Source: Theocolax elegans (Eukaryota; Arthropoda; Insecta; Hymenoptera; Cerocephalidae). From it: 64,000 bases of DNA. A program made the position numbers and the translations under genes. Where the stretch lies: assembly GCA_026168455.1 (NCBI GenBank), contig CM047429.1, forward strand, positions 58,223,623 through 58,287,622. Direction: 5' to 3'. The notes beneath the pieces were generated by a model. The model was not told the origin of the DNA. It was given only the letters and a program-made list of their open reading frames with translations, and did no database searches. Within the stretch, counting starts at the first letter, position 1, and each line of letters begins with the position of its first letter. This document shows positions 26,001 through 40,800 of the stretch, one piece after another.

Positions 26001-29000
26001 CCGTGTGCAAACAACGCCGCGTTTTTGCACCTTCGAGCGAAATTTCACAAAAACTCGAGCGTTTATTGCCACAATCACCGTATGCAAATATTGCTCGTCA
26101 CCCTGGATATATGAAAATATATACCGACCGATATATAGGATTCCGAAATTCTCAAGAGACTCGCATGCGGAATTCCAGCTGTCCTTTATAAACTCGTCTA
26201 TGCAAGCTAAAGTTGTGCAAGGAAGCGAGAAAGAATATTACGAATTGACCAGTGGACTGGGTATTTCAGAATAGACGTAACAAGAACTTCACTTTGTAAA
26301 TGTAGATAAGAAGAGGATTGATATTATTATGTAAAAGATGTGACAAATTTCATGTTAGCATATGATGGTTTAACAATATCACCATTTACTTTAATGAATA
26401 ATCAGTCATTGAAATACATAATCAAACAGACACACACATTTGTTATATATAAATTATGAACAAAATGTAGTTAATAAGTGTATTCTAGTGAAGCATTAAG
26501 CAAACGCAAAAATCATTCCTATATGTATACCCACAAATGATCCCATTCGTTATCAAAGTAGCAATGGTTGCGGTGTCCACCGAAACCAATAACAGACGTT
26601 AAAAAAAAACTGTATAAAATAGCATCGAAAATCTCACTGCGACACGGGTAAAGAGAACCTGGCGCAGTAGCGAACGAAACAATGCGGAAAAAAGGGCATA
26701 CAAGAGAACACGCGGAATCAGCTCGAATTTTGTCCGTTTCCTGTCCGCACTCGTCGACGCGTACGTGCGCGTCGAATTAGAATGAAATCTCCACCTGGAC
26801 TTGGCTCTCTTTTTTTTTCATCGACCTCTCCTCTTCTAATCGGAAATTGAGCGTTTCGGAATCGTCTGCACCTTTTTTTCTGTTTAAATTTGATATCCGT
26901 GCTACTTTTAATCTCAATTTCATGAAAATCGCGTGGATCTTATACGAAAAAACATACCCGCAGGAATTGAAACCGCTCGAGCAATTGTGGTAGTAGTGAA
27001 TAATTTCGTGGTTGTGCTTTCCGAAAAAAAATTGGAAGCCACGAATGTCCGTATGAAAAATTAATGTCGCCTCTCGAGAAGGAGAGTTTAAAGAGGAGAG
27101 TATTAAATGCCATTTTGCTTCTTTACTTTTTTTTCAATGGGATCAATTTTACAGGAATTGGTAATCTTTGCTTTGGATCCCTGTGCCGATTTGAATAACG
27201 AAGTTAACGTCGATCTGCATTTATTTTTCTGGTACTAATTATCAATTCTTATCGATTTATAAAGTACACAAAAAAAAATTAAAAAACTTTAAAGGTAAAA
27301 AGTTATATGCAAATCCAATTTTTTACTTTATATAAAATTAAAACATTGCGTATCCCGAGGCCTATCCTCTATAATAAAATATATTTCAAATACAATGCTG
27401 ATTCTAAAATAAAATGTTCATTTCATATATAATATTAGATATCGCAAAGTCTTTTGATATCACAAAAATGTATTATCGACGCAGCAACTTTCAATATTTT
27501 TTACTAATAATAATTTTTATAAAAAAAATGGTGACTATTCGTGCACAATAGTATTTTCTGTATCCATTTGAAAATGTATCATTATTTTATCAAAAAATAT
27601 AATATACACATAGATCATGAAGATCATTCAGTCTCTATATTTACTTCAGCAGTCTCTATTATCATTCTTTTGATAAACATGTTTACAAATAATGCAAAAG
27701 TTAGAAGTACACTTTATGAATGTTACAAGTAATACAAATATTTTCCTCTCTTAGATGTTCTATATTAATTACTATACTACTTGAAGAAAATATTTTTGAA
27801 TTAAAATATAAATTACGCGTTTTGCTATTTATTTACAAAGTAGAAAAATTCCATTAAACTCACAAAACCGTAAGTCGAATACTTTAAAACTGGTTGGCTC
27901 CCTACATTCAAACATTGCTTTTAGAAAAAAAAGGAAGAACGAAGTTTTCAATTCCACGTAGCATCTAAAAAGAATATTATAGAAACGTGACGAACAAAGG
28001 CTCACAGTTTTTTACAGTTTGAAAAGTCATCTTCAAAGTGCTTTAGATACATATCCTCGTTAGATTCTTTTTTCTTTTTAATTTAATACATTTTTACGAA
28101 ATATCTATAATTTTTATTGTTCAGCGTTCAGAGTTAAATTGGTCAACGGAATGGTACGTAGTTTTATACTTATATTTTATTAAACTTCTGATTTAATAAT
28201 AAAATGTATATTTTTACATCCACGTTGTTTACGTATTTCATATTTTTCTTGAATATATTGTACATTTGTTTTTCATATTTCCATTCTGAAAACAAATACA
28301 TATTGAACATTGAGAAAATATCTCATATCTTTACACTAAATGAAATCTTAACGGAAATTTCAAAATAATGTATCAAAATTTTTTTAGATAACGTGAGTTT
28401 TATATATACAACGTGATAACGTTTATAATTAAGTATAAACTTTAGTATCTTCGTCTCATCGATTATTAATTGAACATAGAAATTTAATGTACGATAGATA
28501 TATATATTCTGCAACAATATTATGGATAAATCGATTTTGAGGTTAATGAATGTATACTTATTATCGATATATTTTCATAGTACCTCTCGTACTTATTGAC
28601 AAAGTCAAAAACGACAAAAAATAAAATTTGAAGAATTTTTTTATCACAACGTGTCGAATGCGAGGAAATATATTATTCCAAGAAATTTATCTCTACTCTA
28701 TTTAGTGGATTTTCAATGCACGTTAGCGAACCGAGGCACTTCATAAACTTATATAATCGTACCAAGTGGTCGAGACCCCGGTCATTGCGAATGGATATAA
28801 TAATTTATTATTAATAATAACTATATTCTTTCTCTTTGTATGTGATACTCGGTAAATTCACGATTCCGTTTCCAGCGACAAATGCTTTTGAATAACGAAA
28901 ACGGGCTCGCTCTAGTTTCTGAAAATGTTATCAGATGTTCCATTTTAGTTATTTTAGAATAAAGTCTGATATTCGTTGCGTCGCAATCGAATCAACGTGT

Positions 29001-31018
29001 TATTTTAGTATTTTTATCAGGATTATTGATTCACGTATGTTTAAACATACATAACAAAAATGTGTTAAATGTGACGTTATTAAATCAATCATTATTGTTA
29101 TACAATCCATTTCTCGTTATTGAAAAATAAAATATTTAATCGTGAAAATCAAATGAATTTTTTTTATCGATATCAAATTTTGACAACAACAATAATGAAA
29201 ATAAAAAGTTTTTCATCCTATTAAATTATTTAAATAATTTTTTTCTTTATGTGCACTAATGCTCGAGCATTAATTATATATACCTGCAGTTATACAAGAA
29301 TCTTGATAAATTGCTAAAACTGCTGTACAAAACATAAATTTGAAATTTACCAACGGTAAATCCAAGAATTTTCATAAATGCATGAAATAAATCATCGATT
29401 AAAAAATGAGGAATCGTTAAAACGCGATAAAACCGTGATCAAATTCTAAAAAGACCGCGAATTCTCGAAAGGTATACCAGCGTAACGACTATAATTACAA
29501 ATTAAAGTCACCGTTAACGAAACAAAGTTACACTCATTATTCCGCGTCGAAGGTATTCCCCAAAGCGATTAGCCAAGTACGAACTGAACTAATAATAATC
29601 GAGTAAAAGAGGAATTACATACAAAGCTACATGCAATTTAAACTTGTCTAGCACGTCTTTCCGCAAGTTATTTTTCCGTCTAACAAAGGCCTTTGTCCGC
29701 CCGTGTTCCGAAAAAAATTTGCAATTCCTGCATAATTCTGGTACCTTACATAACGAGTCTTCAAAAAGTAAGAGAGATCCAGGTTACTCTTCGCCCACAC
29801 GTGCAAAAGAACCGAGATCGAGAGAGGGAGAGAGAGAGAGAGAGAGAGCAGACGAAAATAATCAATTTGACGCATTCGACTTGTCCCGTATACGTATAGC
29901 GAAGAGAGAAATAAAGAGCTCTTGGGCGGTTGATAAAAGGCGGGCACGCAAAACCTGCAGGACGAGATCATCGTCGTCGTCGTCGTCATATATAAGGAAG
30001 AGAGAAAGAGAAAATGGAGCCTCGCCGATATACACATATATACATACATATATATGAAAAAAAAGGAAGTTGAGAATATTACAGGAGTGCGTGCGCGCGC
30101 GAGCTGAAAAAAGGTATAGGGACCGAACGAGTTTGCTCGAGCAATCGCTATATGGCTACCTCGTGTTTATACCAGAAGCGAATGTTAGACCGGCCAAGGA
30201 AATTATACGTGTGCCGCGGATTCGGTTGAGTTTCGAGGTCGCTGCTGCTGAGTGGTAAGGGCCATTTTTCGCGTCTAATCCAGTTTTGCGAGGGAACTGG
30301 TTATTTTAGTACAGGTACAGAGTGAAGAGATGTTGTTTGAACTCGTCGTCGTCAAGTGGTTTCGTTATAATTTCGAGTCATCGTATTTCATTGTTTAACA
30401 CTTTGTTTTTCTATAAATTAAGACGGATGACATCTATATATACGTCTCTCTTTATACAGGTTCCAAACTTCTTTTTCCTAATTAAAGATATATTATTATT
30501 ATTTTATTAATAAAATATTAAAGTGATCAACGTCAAATCTAAAAATTATCTTTGTACTGATCAAATAGCAAATGTTTACCCGGCATTAATTATAATTATC
30601 CGAAATATAATTATTTATTACTTGTCATTACTGTCATAAATATTAATCATCATATTATATTATATTGCCGTATAATAAAGATTAACGATTTTATCATAAA
30701 CTCATACGAGTAACATGATCTCTTTTAAAAATTTCTTCATTGTTTAAAAACTACTTTTAATCCTTTTGTTATAAATCTATATAAATATTTAGTTGAAAAG
30801 TAAATCATTACAATGATAAATCAACTGCATATTACACGCGTAAAATATTTATATTGCGCAATGAATTCAAAATTATTGGCTAGTGCGAAAGTTTTTAAAG
30901 TGCATCAACAGAATTTACAATTTACTAATTAATTCAGTGTTTCTGCATCATAATTGAGAAATATTTATCAAAATCAAACAATCGTATAAACATATATTTA
31001 TATATAATACATATATAT

Positions 31019-31019
31019 A

Positions 31020-31053
<34 letters not shown>
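31019..31053. repeat. (GT)n microsatellite
   Basis: GT dinucleotide run of about 35 bp with one early interruption (GTGC), preceded by a short TA run. Confidence 0.95.
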
Positions 31054-34000
31054 ACTATGCATATACACTCACGCAGTTTAATGATCTGACTGCGCGAGCA
31101 AATTTGAATAATGACATAGTTTAATGCAGTTGATAAATTTGTACATGCCAGTAAGGATTTATTTAAGTAATTTGGCATATTGTCCGAATAATTAAATGAA
31201 ATATTTCTCCCAAGTATTAGTCGTTATATGCACACACACACACTCTATCTTATTAATTAAAGTACAATAAACTACTTGTAATTGAGCGTTCGTTTAATGT
31301 TTGAATCATTAAAGGTTGTAATGTGGTCAATATGACCGTGAGTATCTTTAATTAATACGTTAGAACAACTTTCTTTTTTTTTAATTGTAATCATTATGGT
31401 AATAATTTTATAAATGATAACATCGATAAAACGAAAGTTATTTGCCCATTACGTACAGGGTTGAAACTTAGGAGTGAAACGTACACTTACATAAAAAGAA
31501 AAAGGGAAACTAATCAGATATGAAGACACGAGTACTGTAAAAATGATGAATGAGCCATTTAATCCGCACGAATAAAGTATAACCTGTTGTGTTTTTTTTT
31601 CTTAATTTTACTTGCGTCACCAAGGAAGCTTTAAAAAGGGTGATCGATCATTTTTTTAACATACATACTGATTGTACTATTCGTAATGTAATCAACAATA
31701 TTGTGTATTAAGCTAATGAGAAAATGTATATTTGTAACTTTTGAAAAATAGTAGCTACATGATGATGAGTAATACGAAAATTTATATAACACCGAAATAA
31801 AAAATGCGTCTGGTACGGCGCTCTCAAAAAACATAATGTAAAAAGTATCGAGTATTTGGAAAAAATGAAAATTGGGACCGATACTAGGTCAACAGTAAAT
31901 AACAATAGTACTAATCAGAAATATGATGATGTCAATATATTTAGATTGTTTGTGATATAAACATTTCAGTTACACCAAAATAATGTTAATTTAAGTATTG
32001 ATTTCGTCATAATTATCATTAAAACATTTGGAGGTTATGTTTAAAACAGGATTTGACGGAAATGGTTACCCAAGTTTACCTGTCGCTTCTATATATATCA
32101 ACCTATACTTGACACGTGTTATAACATAGTTCGAGTATTGGGTCTAACCGGTATATCTACTGCATTCACGTTTTTAGGCGGTGTCCAACTACGATACTCC
32201 TGCACATCGATTTTGAACTCATTCAATATAATTTGACTGGTACGTATGCATTAAATTTCTCTATCTACAAGTAAATTATATGCTCAGTCAGTGACGTTGT
32301 AAAAGTTTTTAAAATTTTCGCTCTCTGGTTATTCCTAAACATGTTTAAAATCTATGTTTAAGTATATGCTATTTTACCTTGTATATTAATTCATGTATAT
32401 CGATATATAGACGCACGATATCTCCATTTCTCGTTGTTCTTTAAAATACGACATTCAAGCTTTTAGAAGTAACATGTAACTGATCATTTGATCAACAAGA
32501 ACTTATTGTGTGTATTTTGAAAAACACGAATTATTTTGCGAATCAAAAGACAAATAGCCTTGTAAAAGTTCTTGTTTATCAATCGCAAAAAAAAAAGGAA
32601 AGATGTTTCTTCTCGAAGGTATACAATTTAAATAATGACTTCGCGAGAAACGCGTTGGGGTAAAAAAAGAGAGAGAGAGAGAGAGAATAATGTAAATGAC
32701 CGAACCAAGGAAAAAAAATTAGGAAGGAAAAATGTAAAAAGAGAAATGAGGCTGAACGACAAAAAATGAGACACGAAAGAGTTTATATATGTATATGTAT
32801 ACGATAAAGCAGTGAATGTGCCGGTTGTTGAGCGCCGAATTCGTGTAACACAAAACTTATATCTGCATTTTATAAGAATACATTTTCATTTTTTATACAC
32901 ACAGATACAGAGACATCCACACGCGCGCGCATAATCTTAAACCAGTACTTGGATCTCACAATATTGCAAATAGTATTTAATTTATTTTAAAAGGGATGTA
33001 TTAATTGTATGTAAAAACATACCGGATTGTTATGCATAAATTAATGTTATCTCTCACTTAATAAACTGAGAGGTATTGATATGGCAGAACAGTGTTTTAA
33101 ATGACATTATTATCGATGCATTCTCTCCAATCAAGATAGATCTATATAACGTAGTTTACGTTACCTATACGTATAAACGGTTTAGTTACCCATAATTCTA
33201 AAATATTAGGAGTAAATTTAATGTTGTTAATACAGGTGTGTGAATTGAATACATATATACATATACCTACTATACCTACAATATTAAAAGTGCATCTATC
33301 ATCTCTTTACATTGGTACATGTATACTTATACTGTGTATAAGAAAAAACGAAAGATACAAAAATGATTGCAAGTTATGCTCTCAACTCGACCGAAAAATG
33401 TATAAGATTTATGCGGTGATTTTTCGCCTTGGATTGAGAGGACATTTTATCGACATTACCGGGTAGAGGAAGCATCTCGAAGGTAAAATGACAATGTAAG
33501 CTCCTGCTTACCCGAGGCATTCATAAAATGTATATTCTCATTCCTGAACTAGAACGACGCGCGTTTTAAAGGACTCAATTTAAATAATGGCCCAAGGGAA
33601 AGGATAGAGAGATATGAAAAAAATACTAAGTAACCAATGAAAGAATTCTACTTCGAGACGAAGAATACGAAAACGAAGAAGGAGAAGAAAATGAGGAAGA
33701 AATTTAGGGTGTAAATACTGGTCGAAAGAAAACGAAGGAATAATAGACGAAAAATGAGATGCAAACGATACATGGATAATAATAACTCGAACAGAACGTG
33801 TCAAGTTGCTTAGCGCGAATGTGTAACTTTACACCGACAAATTGCACATTTTTTTCTTTTACATTTTTTTTAACAACGAAGAAATAGAACGAATGGCTAA
33901 CAATTTTTTTTTTGTTACAATCGAACCTCTCGCACCCGCGATTGTATTGCGGAACGAACGAAATTTTTTTTTTTTTGCTACGTCTAGACAATGTTTACGA

Positions 34001-36431
34001 CTTGAGTGTACGTAAAAAAAATTGGGTAATATAAAATTCGGAAAAAATTTTTCGCGCTTTTATTACTTCTGGTGATAATAAAAATTTACGCCTTATACTT
34101 TCGAATTTATGAAGTAGGGTAAGGTACAAATTGAAGATTTCGCCGAGAGGTCGATTTTTACTATTATTATTTATACAGTTTTCAAGGGAAACTACAGACG
34201 ATTTCGCCTTAAGTATATCAATTTTGACGTTTAAAAGTAGAGAAGCGATAGTATTTAAATGTTGCTTATTATTCTATTATTATATCGCGTTAGTGTAGTT
34301 TTAATTGAGCATTGTAATTCTCAAAAAGTTTCGTCTCGCTCAAATTTGAAATTAATTTGAAATTTTTTGCGATTAAAATGTTAATGAATAAGTACTTTAT
34401 ATTGAAGTATGAAAATATTATTTAAAACCTATTCCTTTGAGATTGAAATTTATAAACCTTCATTTTCTTAGTACGCAATTTCGCATAATACATAAATATG
34501 TAAATTATTACTACGAGAGGATCGATCGAATCAATATTTACTAATTCTAGCATTAATTGATGATCCACGAATATATTAATATGTCGTTGGTTTGTAAAAT
34601 ATGTACGGCAAACAAGGTAATGATTTAATGGCAAAGCAAAGGAGGTATGTAAGCAACGTGCACCACAAAGCACCGATGTTTTGAACATTCGCAAGCGATC
34701 TACGCATAAATTAATTCACTAGCGAATGAATGTTTACGAGAAAAATCAAAAGGAAAAAGTGGTAATGTTAAAGAAAAATGTGTGATACAACGATCGCGCA
34801 CTGTAGTGCCAAAGTCTCTCGAAAAAGTGAAGAGCGACACACTCAAAATTGTATAAATAATACTGTCGTAGCCGTGCGGTGACAAAATTCAACGTCCTCG
34901 CAAACCTCTCTTAAACTAACAAATCCCGCGAATTACGTAGCCGCACCAAAAAAGCCTCTAATGTACCAATTTGAACCGTGCAAACGTCTCTCTTGCACTT
35001 GAAAGACAGAGAGAAAGAGAAAATGAGAAAAAAAGAGTACGCCAGTAGCAGCAGCAGCAGCAGCAGCATCCACCCAAACAAATTGCGTCCTTTCCCCTGT
35101 AATCCACTACTTTTGCGATTCCCTACCGTGTACGTACGGTATATATACATACATGTTCTTGCGATGCTACTACTTGCAGTTCACCTTCTTTTTTTATACA
35201 CCCGAAAAAATAAAATAAAATAAAATAAAACGAGTATGTTAAAATCGTCGGTGTGTATGAGCTATTTAACAGATCGTTTTTGACGGTGTTAATTATACGT
35301 GTCTTTTTGTACTGCGCTAATGTTTAATTGTATGCTCGAGGATTTATAATCGTATTAACTGAATTTTGTTTTGCCTTGCCTTCGCGTATATAGTGATAGT
35401 GATTATACGTGTGTAGAAAACGTGTTTTCTTGTAACGACGGCGAATTTCAAGTTAACGTGGGTGGAATATATAACGTTATGGTTTTCAACTCATTTTTCT
35501 TCGTTGACTCGTGACTTTTTTTGTAATATATCATTTAACGCTTATCAAAATTTACTATATATTTTATTATGTGACGCCTTTTGGATTCGTACAATAACTT
35601 TATCAAAGTGATCAACATTGTCGTAGTTTGAGTTGTGATAAATATAGGTATAGTTTCATAAAATTTCGGATGAACTATGATATTTCACAAGTTTTTCAAA
35701 AACATACACAAAGGTTATGAAGTTTTCGATAGATTAACTAAAGGAGTACACTGTATATATAAAATTACATACATAACTGAATATATATATATATAATTAC
35801 TGTATACTTTTCGATCGAGGATTTGAAAAGCTTGCGTTACTGTATTTGTTAAATGAAAAAGCCACCTGAAGACGTTTTGTTGCTAATGCGCAGCGTTCGT
35901 TTCAATAGAGACGAAGAACATTGAGATTGTCGTAGCAGCGTTATCGCACTTTGTAAGATGAAATGTCGAGAGATGAGGTAAATAATATCCAGCGATTCTT
36001 ATCATACATCGTGCAAATGAACCGAGGCACCGAAATGTCAAGAAGAAAATAGCAGGTAGGTATATATATGTATAGAGAGAGAAAGACTAAAAGAAACTAT
36101 AAAAACAAGAAGTTGTAGAAACTTGGGTACCCTCTGACGCAATTAACGATCGAGGAAAAGAAGCTTCCCAAGTCTAAAGGAAAGGCTAGCCGTACATCCC
36201 GAGCATTAAATTCAACCCACGAACTCCCCGGAAAAGTCGTGGCTAGGAAAGGAAGGAGTCGACGCACGCACACCCAAAGGAAAAAGGCCGTACTCCCGTA
36301 GAGCCACGCCAAGGTCACAAAAGCGTATGCACAGACACAGACACACACACAGACACACACAGGTGGCCCCCCGTGCGCGTCCTCATATTTATATAGTTGC
36401 GAGTGTGCGGAGTAGACGGGTATATACGTAC

Positions 36432-36501
36432 CAGTGGCAACCGCGAGGATGAGGACGAGGATGCAGAAGAGGCTACGCCTCGAGGACGCTCGTTGCTCCA
36501 T
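36432..36501 (-). CDS. First coding exon of an unidentified secreted or membrane protein (signal peptide)
   Basis: The ATG at 36,499-36,501 has an excellent Kozak context (AAACACCATGG). It opens 23 codons: a basic N-region (MEQRASSRRS) followed by a hydrophobic core (LFCILVLILAVAT). The exon then meets a splice donor, CTGG|GTACGT, at 36,430-36,431, leaving one base of the next codon (phase 1). A signal-peptide exon closed by a phase-1 intron is typical of secreted and cell-surface proteins such as immunoglobulin-domain neuronal proteins, but the family cannot be named from this exon. Reading past the donor gives a low-complexity tail, which supports splicing here. No downstream exon was found to the left, so the intron probably exceeds 36 kb. 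The CpG island on its 5' side fits a promoter and 5' UTR. Confidence 0.65.
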
Positions 36502-37830
36502 GGTGTTTAAACGCCCGGTCTTCTCCCGTCCGCTCGTCCAACCTTTCTCTCACGCACTCTCTCCGTCTCGTTCCCTCTCCGTCCGCGAGACACCGCGAGA
36601 CACCGCGAGCTCCTGGAGGAGGTTTTTTCGCGAGGACGACGCGCGCGAGAGAGAGTGCAGTGGGAACTCTCGGGGCCCGGGCGAACTCCTAAAGGGAGCT
36701 CGACTCCGCGCGTCGCCGGTGACTCGTTGCCATATTCTCCCTTCGAAGGCCGTCCTTAACCTCTCACTGGTTAAAAATACAATTGTGTATTTACCTCTTC
36801 GGAGCACTGCACCACCATGGATATGGATGTGGATGTGGATATGGATATAGAGAGAGAGATGTACAGACACGTAGGTGGTAAATGGCGGTGAAATTTGGAT
36901 TCAACACTTTCGAGTAGTAGTTATAGTCTCTCTCGCCCTTTTAAGGGACGAGGCGCGTAGGCGCACACGCGCCGCGTCGCTCCTCGTGAGACATCGGCAC
37001 TCTCGCACTCTCGTTGATGTGTAACTCTCGCGGTAACTCTCTTTCTCTCTTTTCTTCTCTTCTCTTCTCTTCTCTTCTCTACTCTACCTTTCACGGCACT
37101 CGCGCACAGTGCACACGCGACGAAAGCTGGACGGTCTCGCACGACGCACTGGCACCGCGCGGAGCACTGAGCACCACCGACTCTCTCTCTCTCTCTCTCT
37201 CTCTCGCTCTCTCTCGCTCTCTCTCCTCGGCTGTGCCTGCGCACACCGACACGCACACGGACGATCGTTCTCTACGCTCACGGACTACGGTACGCTGAGG
37301 AGGGGGTACCAACAGACCGAGAGAAGGGACAAGGGAGGGAGGGGGAAGTTATCCGAGCGCCGACGCTTGCCTGCGCGCGCGAGTCTGGCTACACCGACTA
37401 GTATAGAGTATAGAGGCTCTGCCGCCGCCGCCTCCGCCACCACCGCCACCGCCACCGCCGCCGCTTATTCGGAGTATTGACCGGCTCGACGCTCGAAACG
37501 AAACTCTCTCACTCTGTCACTGTGTGCACGTGTACATGTGCGAGCGGCAACGCCATTCGCCCTCTCTTACTTGCACACGTTGCCTGGGGACGAGAGGCTA
37601 CAGAGGGACCGGACCCGACTCACTCTTCTCCTCCGCGGCGGCACTTAGGCTCGCGGGAGGGTGTATTTCTTCTCTTCTCTTCTCTTCTTCCTCCTCCTCA
37701 TCCTCCTCATCCTCATCCTCTTCTTCTTCTCATTCTACACTTCTATGTGTAATGCTTTCTTCCTTTTGGTATTATACGCGAGCGTGAGCGCTCGACCGAC
37801 CGACCGACCGAGCTTTGTCGAGTAGGTGTT
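36502..37830 (-). promoter_or_regulatory. CpG-rich promoter island / 5' UTR
   Basis: This is the most GC- and CpG-dense stretch in the window, directly 5' of the minus-strand signal-peptide exon. It contains CT runs (37,180-37,226), TTCTC repeats (about 37,050-37,080), GCC/CAC triplets (37,421-37,463), TCC/TCA triplets (about 37,670-37,735) and a GACC tetramer run near 37,797. It also has a GGATAT/GGATGT hexamer patch near 36,818-36,850. The many overlapping frames are simple-repeat artefacts. Promoter activity and the exact start site are inferred. A bidirectional promoter cannot be excluded. Confidence 0.6.
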
Positions 37831-40800
37831 GATGCGTCTTGGCTTATCAACGCCGTGGATTTGTCTCGGGATGTAAGAAGAATTTATTACTTTTTCTTGA
37901 GTACTTATATATCTCTATATACTTATATATACTCTATCCATCCCTCTCTCTTTCGTTGACTCTTGACAATCGTATACGTATACCTTTCATTCATTCGTGG
38001 AGAATTAACATGCTTTTTTTAATCTTTTCATAGATTTTATTTATTTCCTTTTGTGATACTCTATTTATATATTACATATACTCATTATTGAAATACTGTT
38101 ATTTCATGCCTTGTTAATTAAACGGTTTTCTTCGCAATCGGAAATTACTTTTTTTTTTAAATTAGAGTGTATACCTGTACACCTGTACAAATTGATTGAT
38201 TTTAACGCGACTGTCATATTTTTTATACAAACCGTATTTTTAATAACAAATTTAGAAAAAATTTATCCGTATATTAATCACGCGTCAACTTTGACAATTT
38301 ATCCCTTTAATAGATCGAACATTGTAATAATACTGTACCGTAATAGCGTGTGCCGCAACTAAAAACATAATTAAGGACACGGCAATTGGGTTATGTGTAA
38401 ATCAATGATTTACTTGATTAAGAAGTATATGAGCTAACTATTTCGTACGGTCGGTAAAACAGTATAGTATATTATATGTCTTCAACCTAAAAATATTGAT
38501 AATTACCGTAAACACAAATTATAATTTTTATTTAAAAAAAGTATGCGCGTACGCAAAATCTAATTAATTGTATAAAGTTATCAAATCTAAATTTAGTTAA
38601 ACGTCGTTTCTTCATATATGATATTTTATATACGATATCACAATAATTTCGACTCTTATATACTTAATAAAACGGATAGTGTTTTAAACAAGTGAATATA
38701 TATAAGTTATATCCAAAATTTGCGAATACCCTCTGTAATACAATAAATATAATAATAACAACAACGAAACAATGTTGAACAAATTGATAAATATAATTGC
38801 GCGGATAGTATTCACCAACAATATTCAAGTTTGTACAAGTGGTTATGGTTTTAACTTTTCATTGTCCGCGTGTATTATAGGTGCGGTATACAAAGTTATC
38901 TTCTTACTTTGCGTAGCGCGCTCATCCAAAACTGAGCAAAAGTACATATATACATATAAATTCGAAATTTGCGTTTCGTTGCAATTAAAACTAAAAATGA
39001 ATTTCCAAATTACGAAAAATTAAGGAGAAACTTTATAGACTTTATAAACTCTATTGCAAGTCCCATTATTTATACCTCTTAAATTTTAAAGTATAACTAT
39101 ATAAGACGAAACGCGACGACAGTTGGTATGCGCATGAACAAATGCAACGGAACTCGTGTATATAGTTACAATAACAACAACAATAATAATAACAATAATT
39201 TGAGTAAGAAAATAAATTTTCCTGTTTTGCATACAAAGATTTATAAACACATTGTCTTAAGTTGAGGGTAAACAACCGGGTAAAACCTGAGTGTTTAAAT
39301 ATGTTCGCGATGAAAAATCGCAGTTTCACAGTTAATATTATTAAGGTGGCATGTTGCGCAAAAGTGAAAACAATATGCACTTGAAGAAACTCGAAATAAA
39401 ACTTTATAACCCGTGAAAAGTGGTTATTAATGGTTATATATACATATTCGCGCATGCGGATCTTTGATGACAATATAATAGAAAATATAGAATCTTTACG
39501 TGTATCGTTACGACCATTATCATATTCGATATGTGCAATCTACGTAATAAAAATAATTTACATCGTACTTGATTCATTGTGAAAAGGGCTTGTTACCACA
39601 AACCGTTAATTAATTATTTATAAATTACTAGTCCTTACAGACTCGTCGTAGCTTTCAACTATCTTAATGGAAGTTAGTATTAATTGTTAAAATTGATGAG
39701 CACGCTTAATAACCTCAAGAAAAATCGATATTCAGGGATATTTTTAACGTGGACTATACCTAAAATTCTACTATACCTATATATATGGATTTAATCGACA
39801 TTGAGCGAAAAATGATAATGATCTACGAAGAATTGTCTAAGAAAATAAATGTCTCGAAAAAAAGGATAGGATAAATAAATATATGTATAAAATCAAGGAA
39901 AAAAAGCCGTTGGATGTAAAAGTTTAAATGCGACAAGCGTGTTCCGTCGGAATAGATCAATGTAGAATGTATACACGCAGTACAAACCAGTCAGTCTCGT
40001 CTTCCTAAAACTCTATACCTAACCCCACGTAGTTCTTTTCCTATTCTATATCTCTTATACTCGGGAGCTTCTTCTTCCACTTGCCGGTATATACACTGGG
40101 GAATCTTCCACAGAGACACACGTACGTATCGTGTGTACCGAACGTACGTTGATGCACGCCGCGTTTTTCTCGCTCGCGAACTAGTTTCGAAACTGGGGAC
40201 GCCAGACGCTTTTGGCTCTTTCGATTTCCTCCTGTCTGCCCCTTTTCCGACGACCCGTGTCCTCGAATTCTCTAACTTTTTCGTTTGTTCAACTATGCAC
40301 CTATTCTTCTCTAATATACATATTTTTTTACGTGTCCTTTTTTTATTTGATTAATTATCCTTATTCTAATTTTTATACCATCTGTGCAGTGTACTTGCGT
40401 TTCGAACTAATTTATCACTCGCTGAGGTTCGTTTGGTTAAACCTTAACATTTACTTACCTAACATTTAAATTGCGGATTTAAATTCGAAATTTCGGTAAA
40501 ATTGCATAGTAAACTTGAATGCTTTTTTTTTTAAATATAGTCGTATATTGCACATCGTGTATTTTAAGTAACCGCAAAAACAAAAATTTAAAAAGTTATT
40601 CGAATTCTTTTTAAAAATAAATTAATCACAGAATTTTAACAATGTTGTACATCATTATTTTGTAATAATAAAATGTATCGAATGGTAAAATTTTGCGTAA
40701 TTTTTGAGATTTGCATATTAAACACATATATTTAATATCATAAAATTAAAAAAGTAGTTCGGTTGGATAATGTATTTTTAAAAATTTTCCATCGCCATTT

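Larger units (their letters stand above)
18629..36431. other. AT-rich noncoding DNA with GC islets, probably intron
   Basis: I see no exon that I can defend. GC-richer, low-complexity islets lie near 19,620-20,060, 21,060-21,640, 26,640-27,090, 29,480-30,320, 32,640-32,850 and 34,700-35,150. Such islets generate many open frames rich in Ser, Arg, Leu or Ala runs that look spurious. Notable simple repeats are GA (21,069-21,107), GCC (about 21,400-21,422), GA (about 29,820-29,848), GTC (about 29,970-29,990), GT (31,019-31,053) and AGC (35,046-35,068). A pair of perfect CRE palindromes is at 22,898 and 22,997. Confidence 0.45.

Noticed and set aside
25924..26274. 116-residue plus-strand open frame
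   Set aside because: No recognisable motif, several overlapping frames and no intron or promoter context.
36434..37752. Many overlapping open frames in the CpG island on both strands
   Set aside because: They consist of Ser/Leu/Arg/His/Ala runs from CT, GCC, TCC and GGATGT repeats. Only the signal-peptide exon has start, peptide and donor support.
40440..40470. Minus-strand TTAG|GTAAGT as another ratchet point
   Set aside because: The donor is perfect but there is no pyrimidine tract before it, and it lies upstream of the signal-peptide exon, not in its intron.
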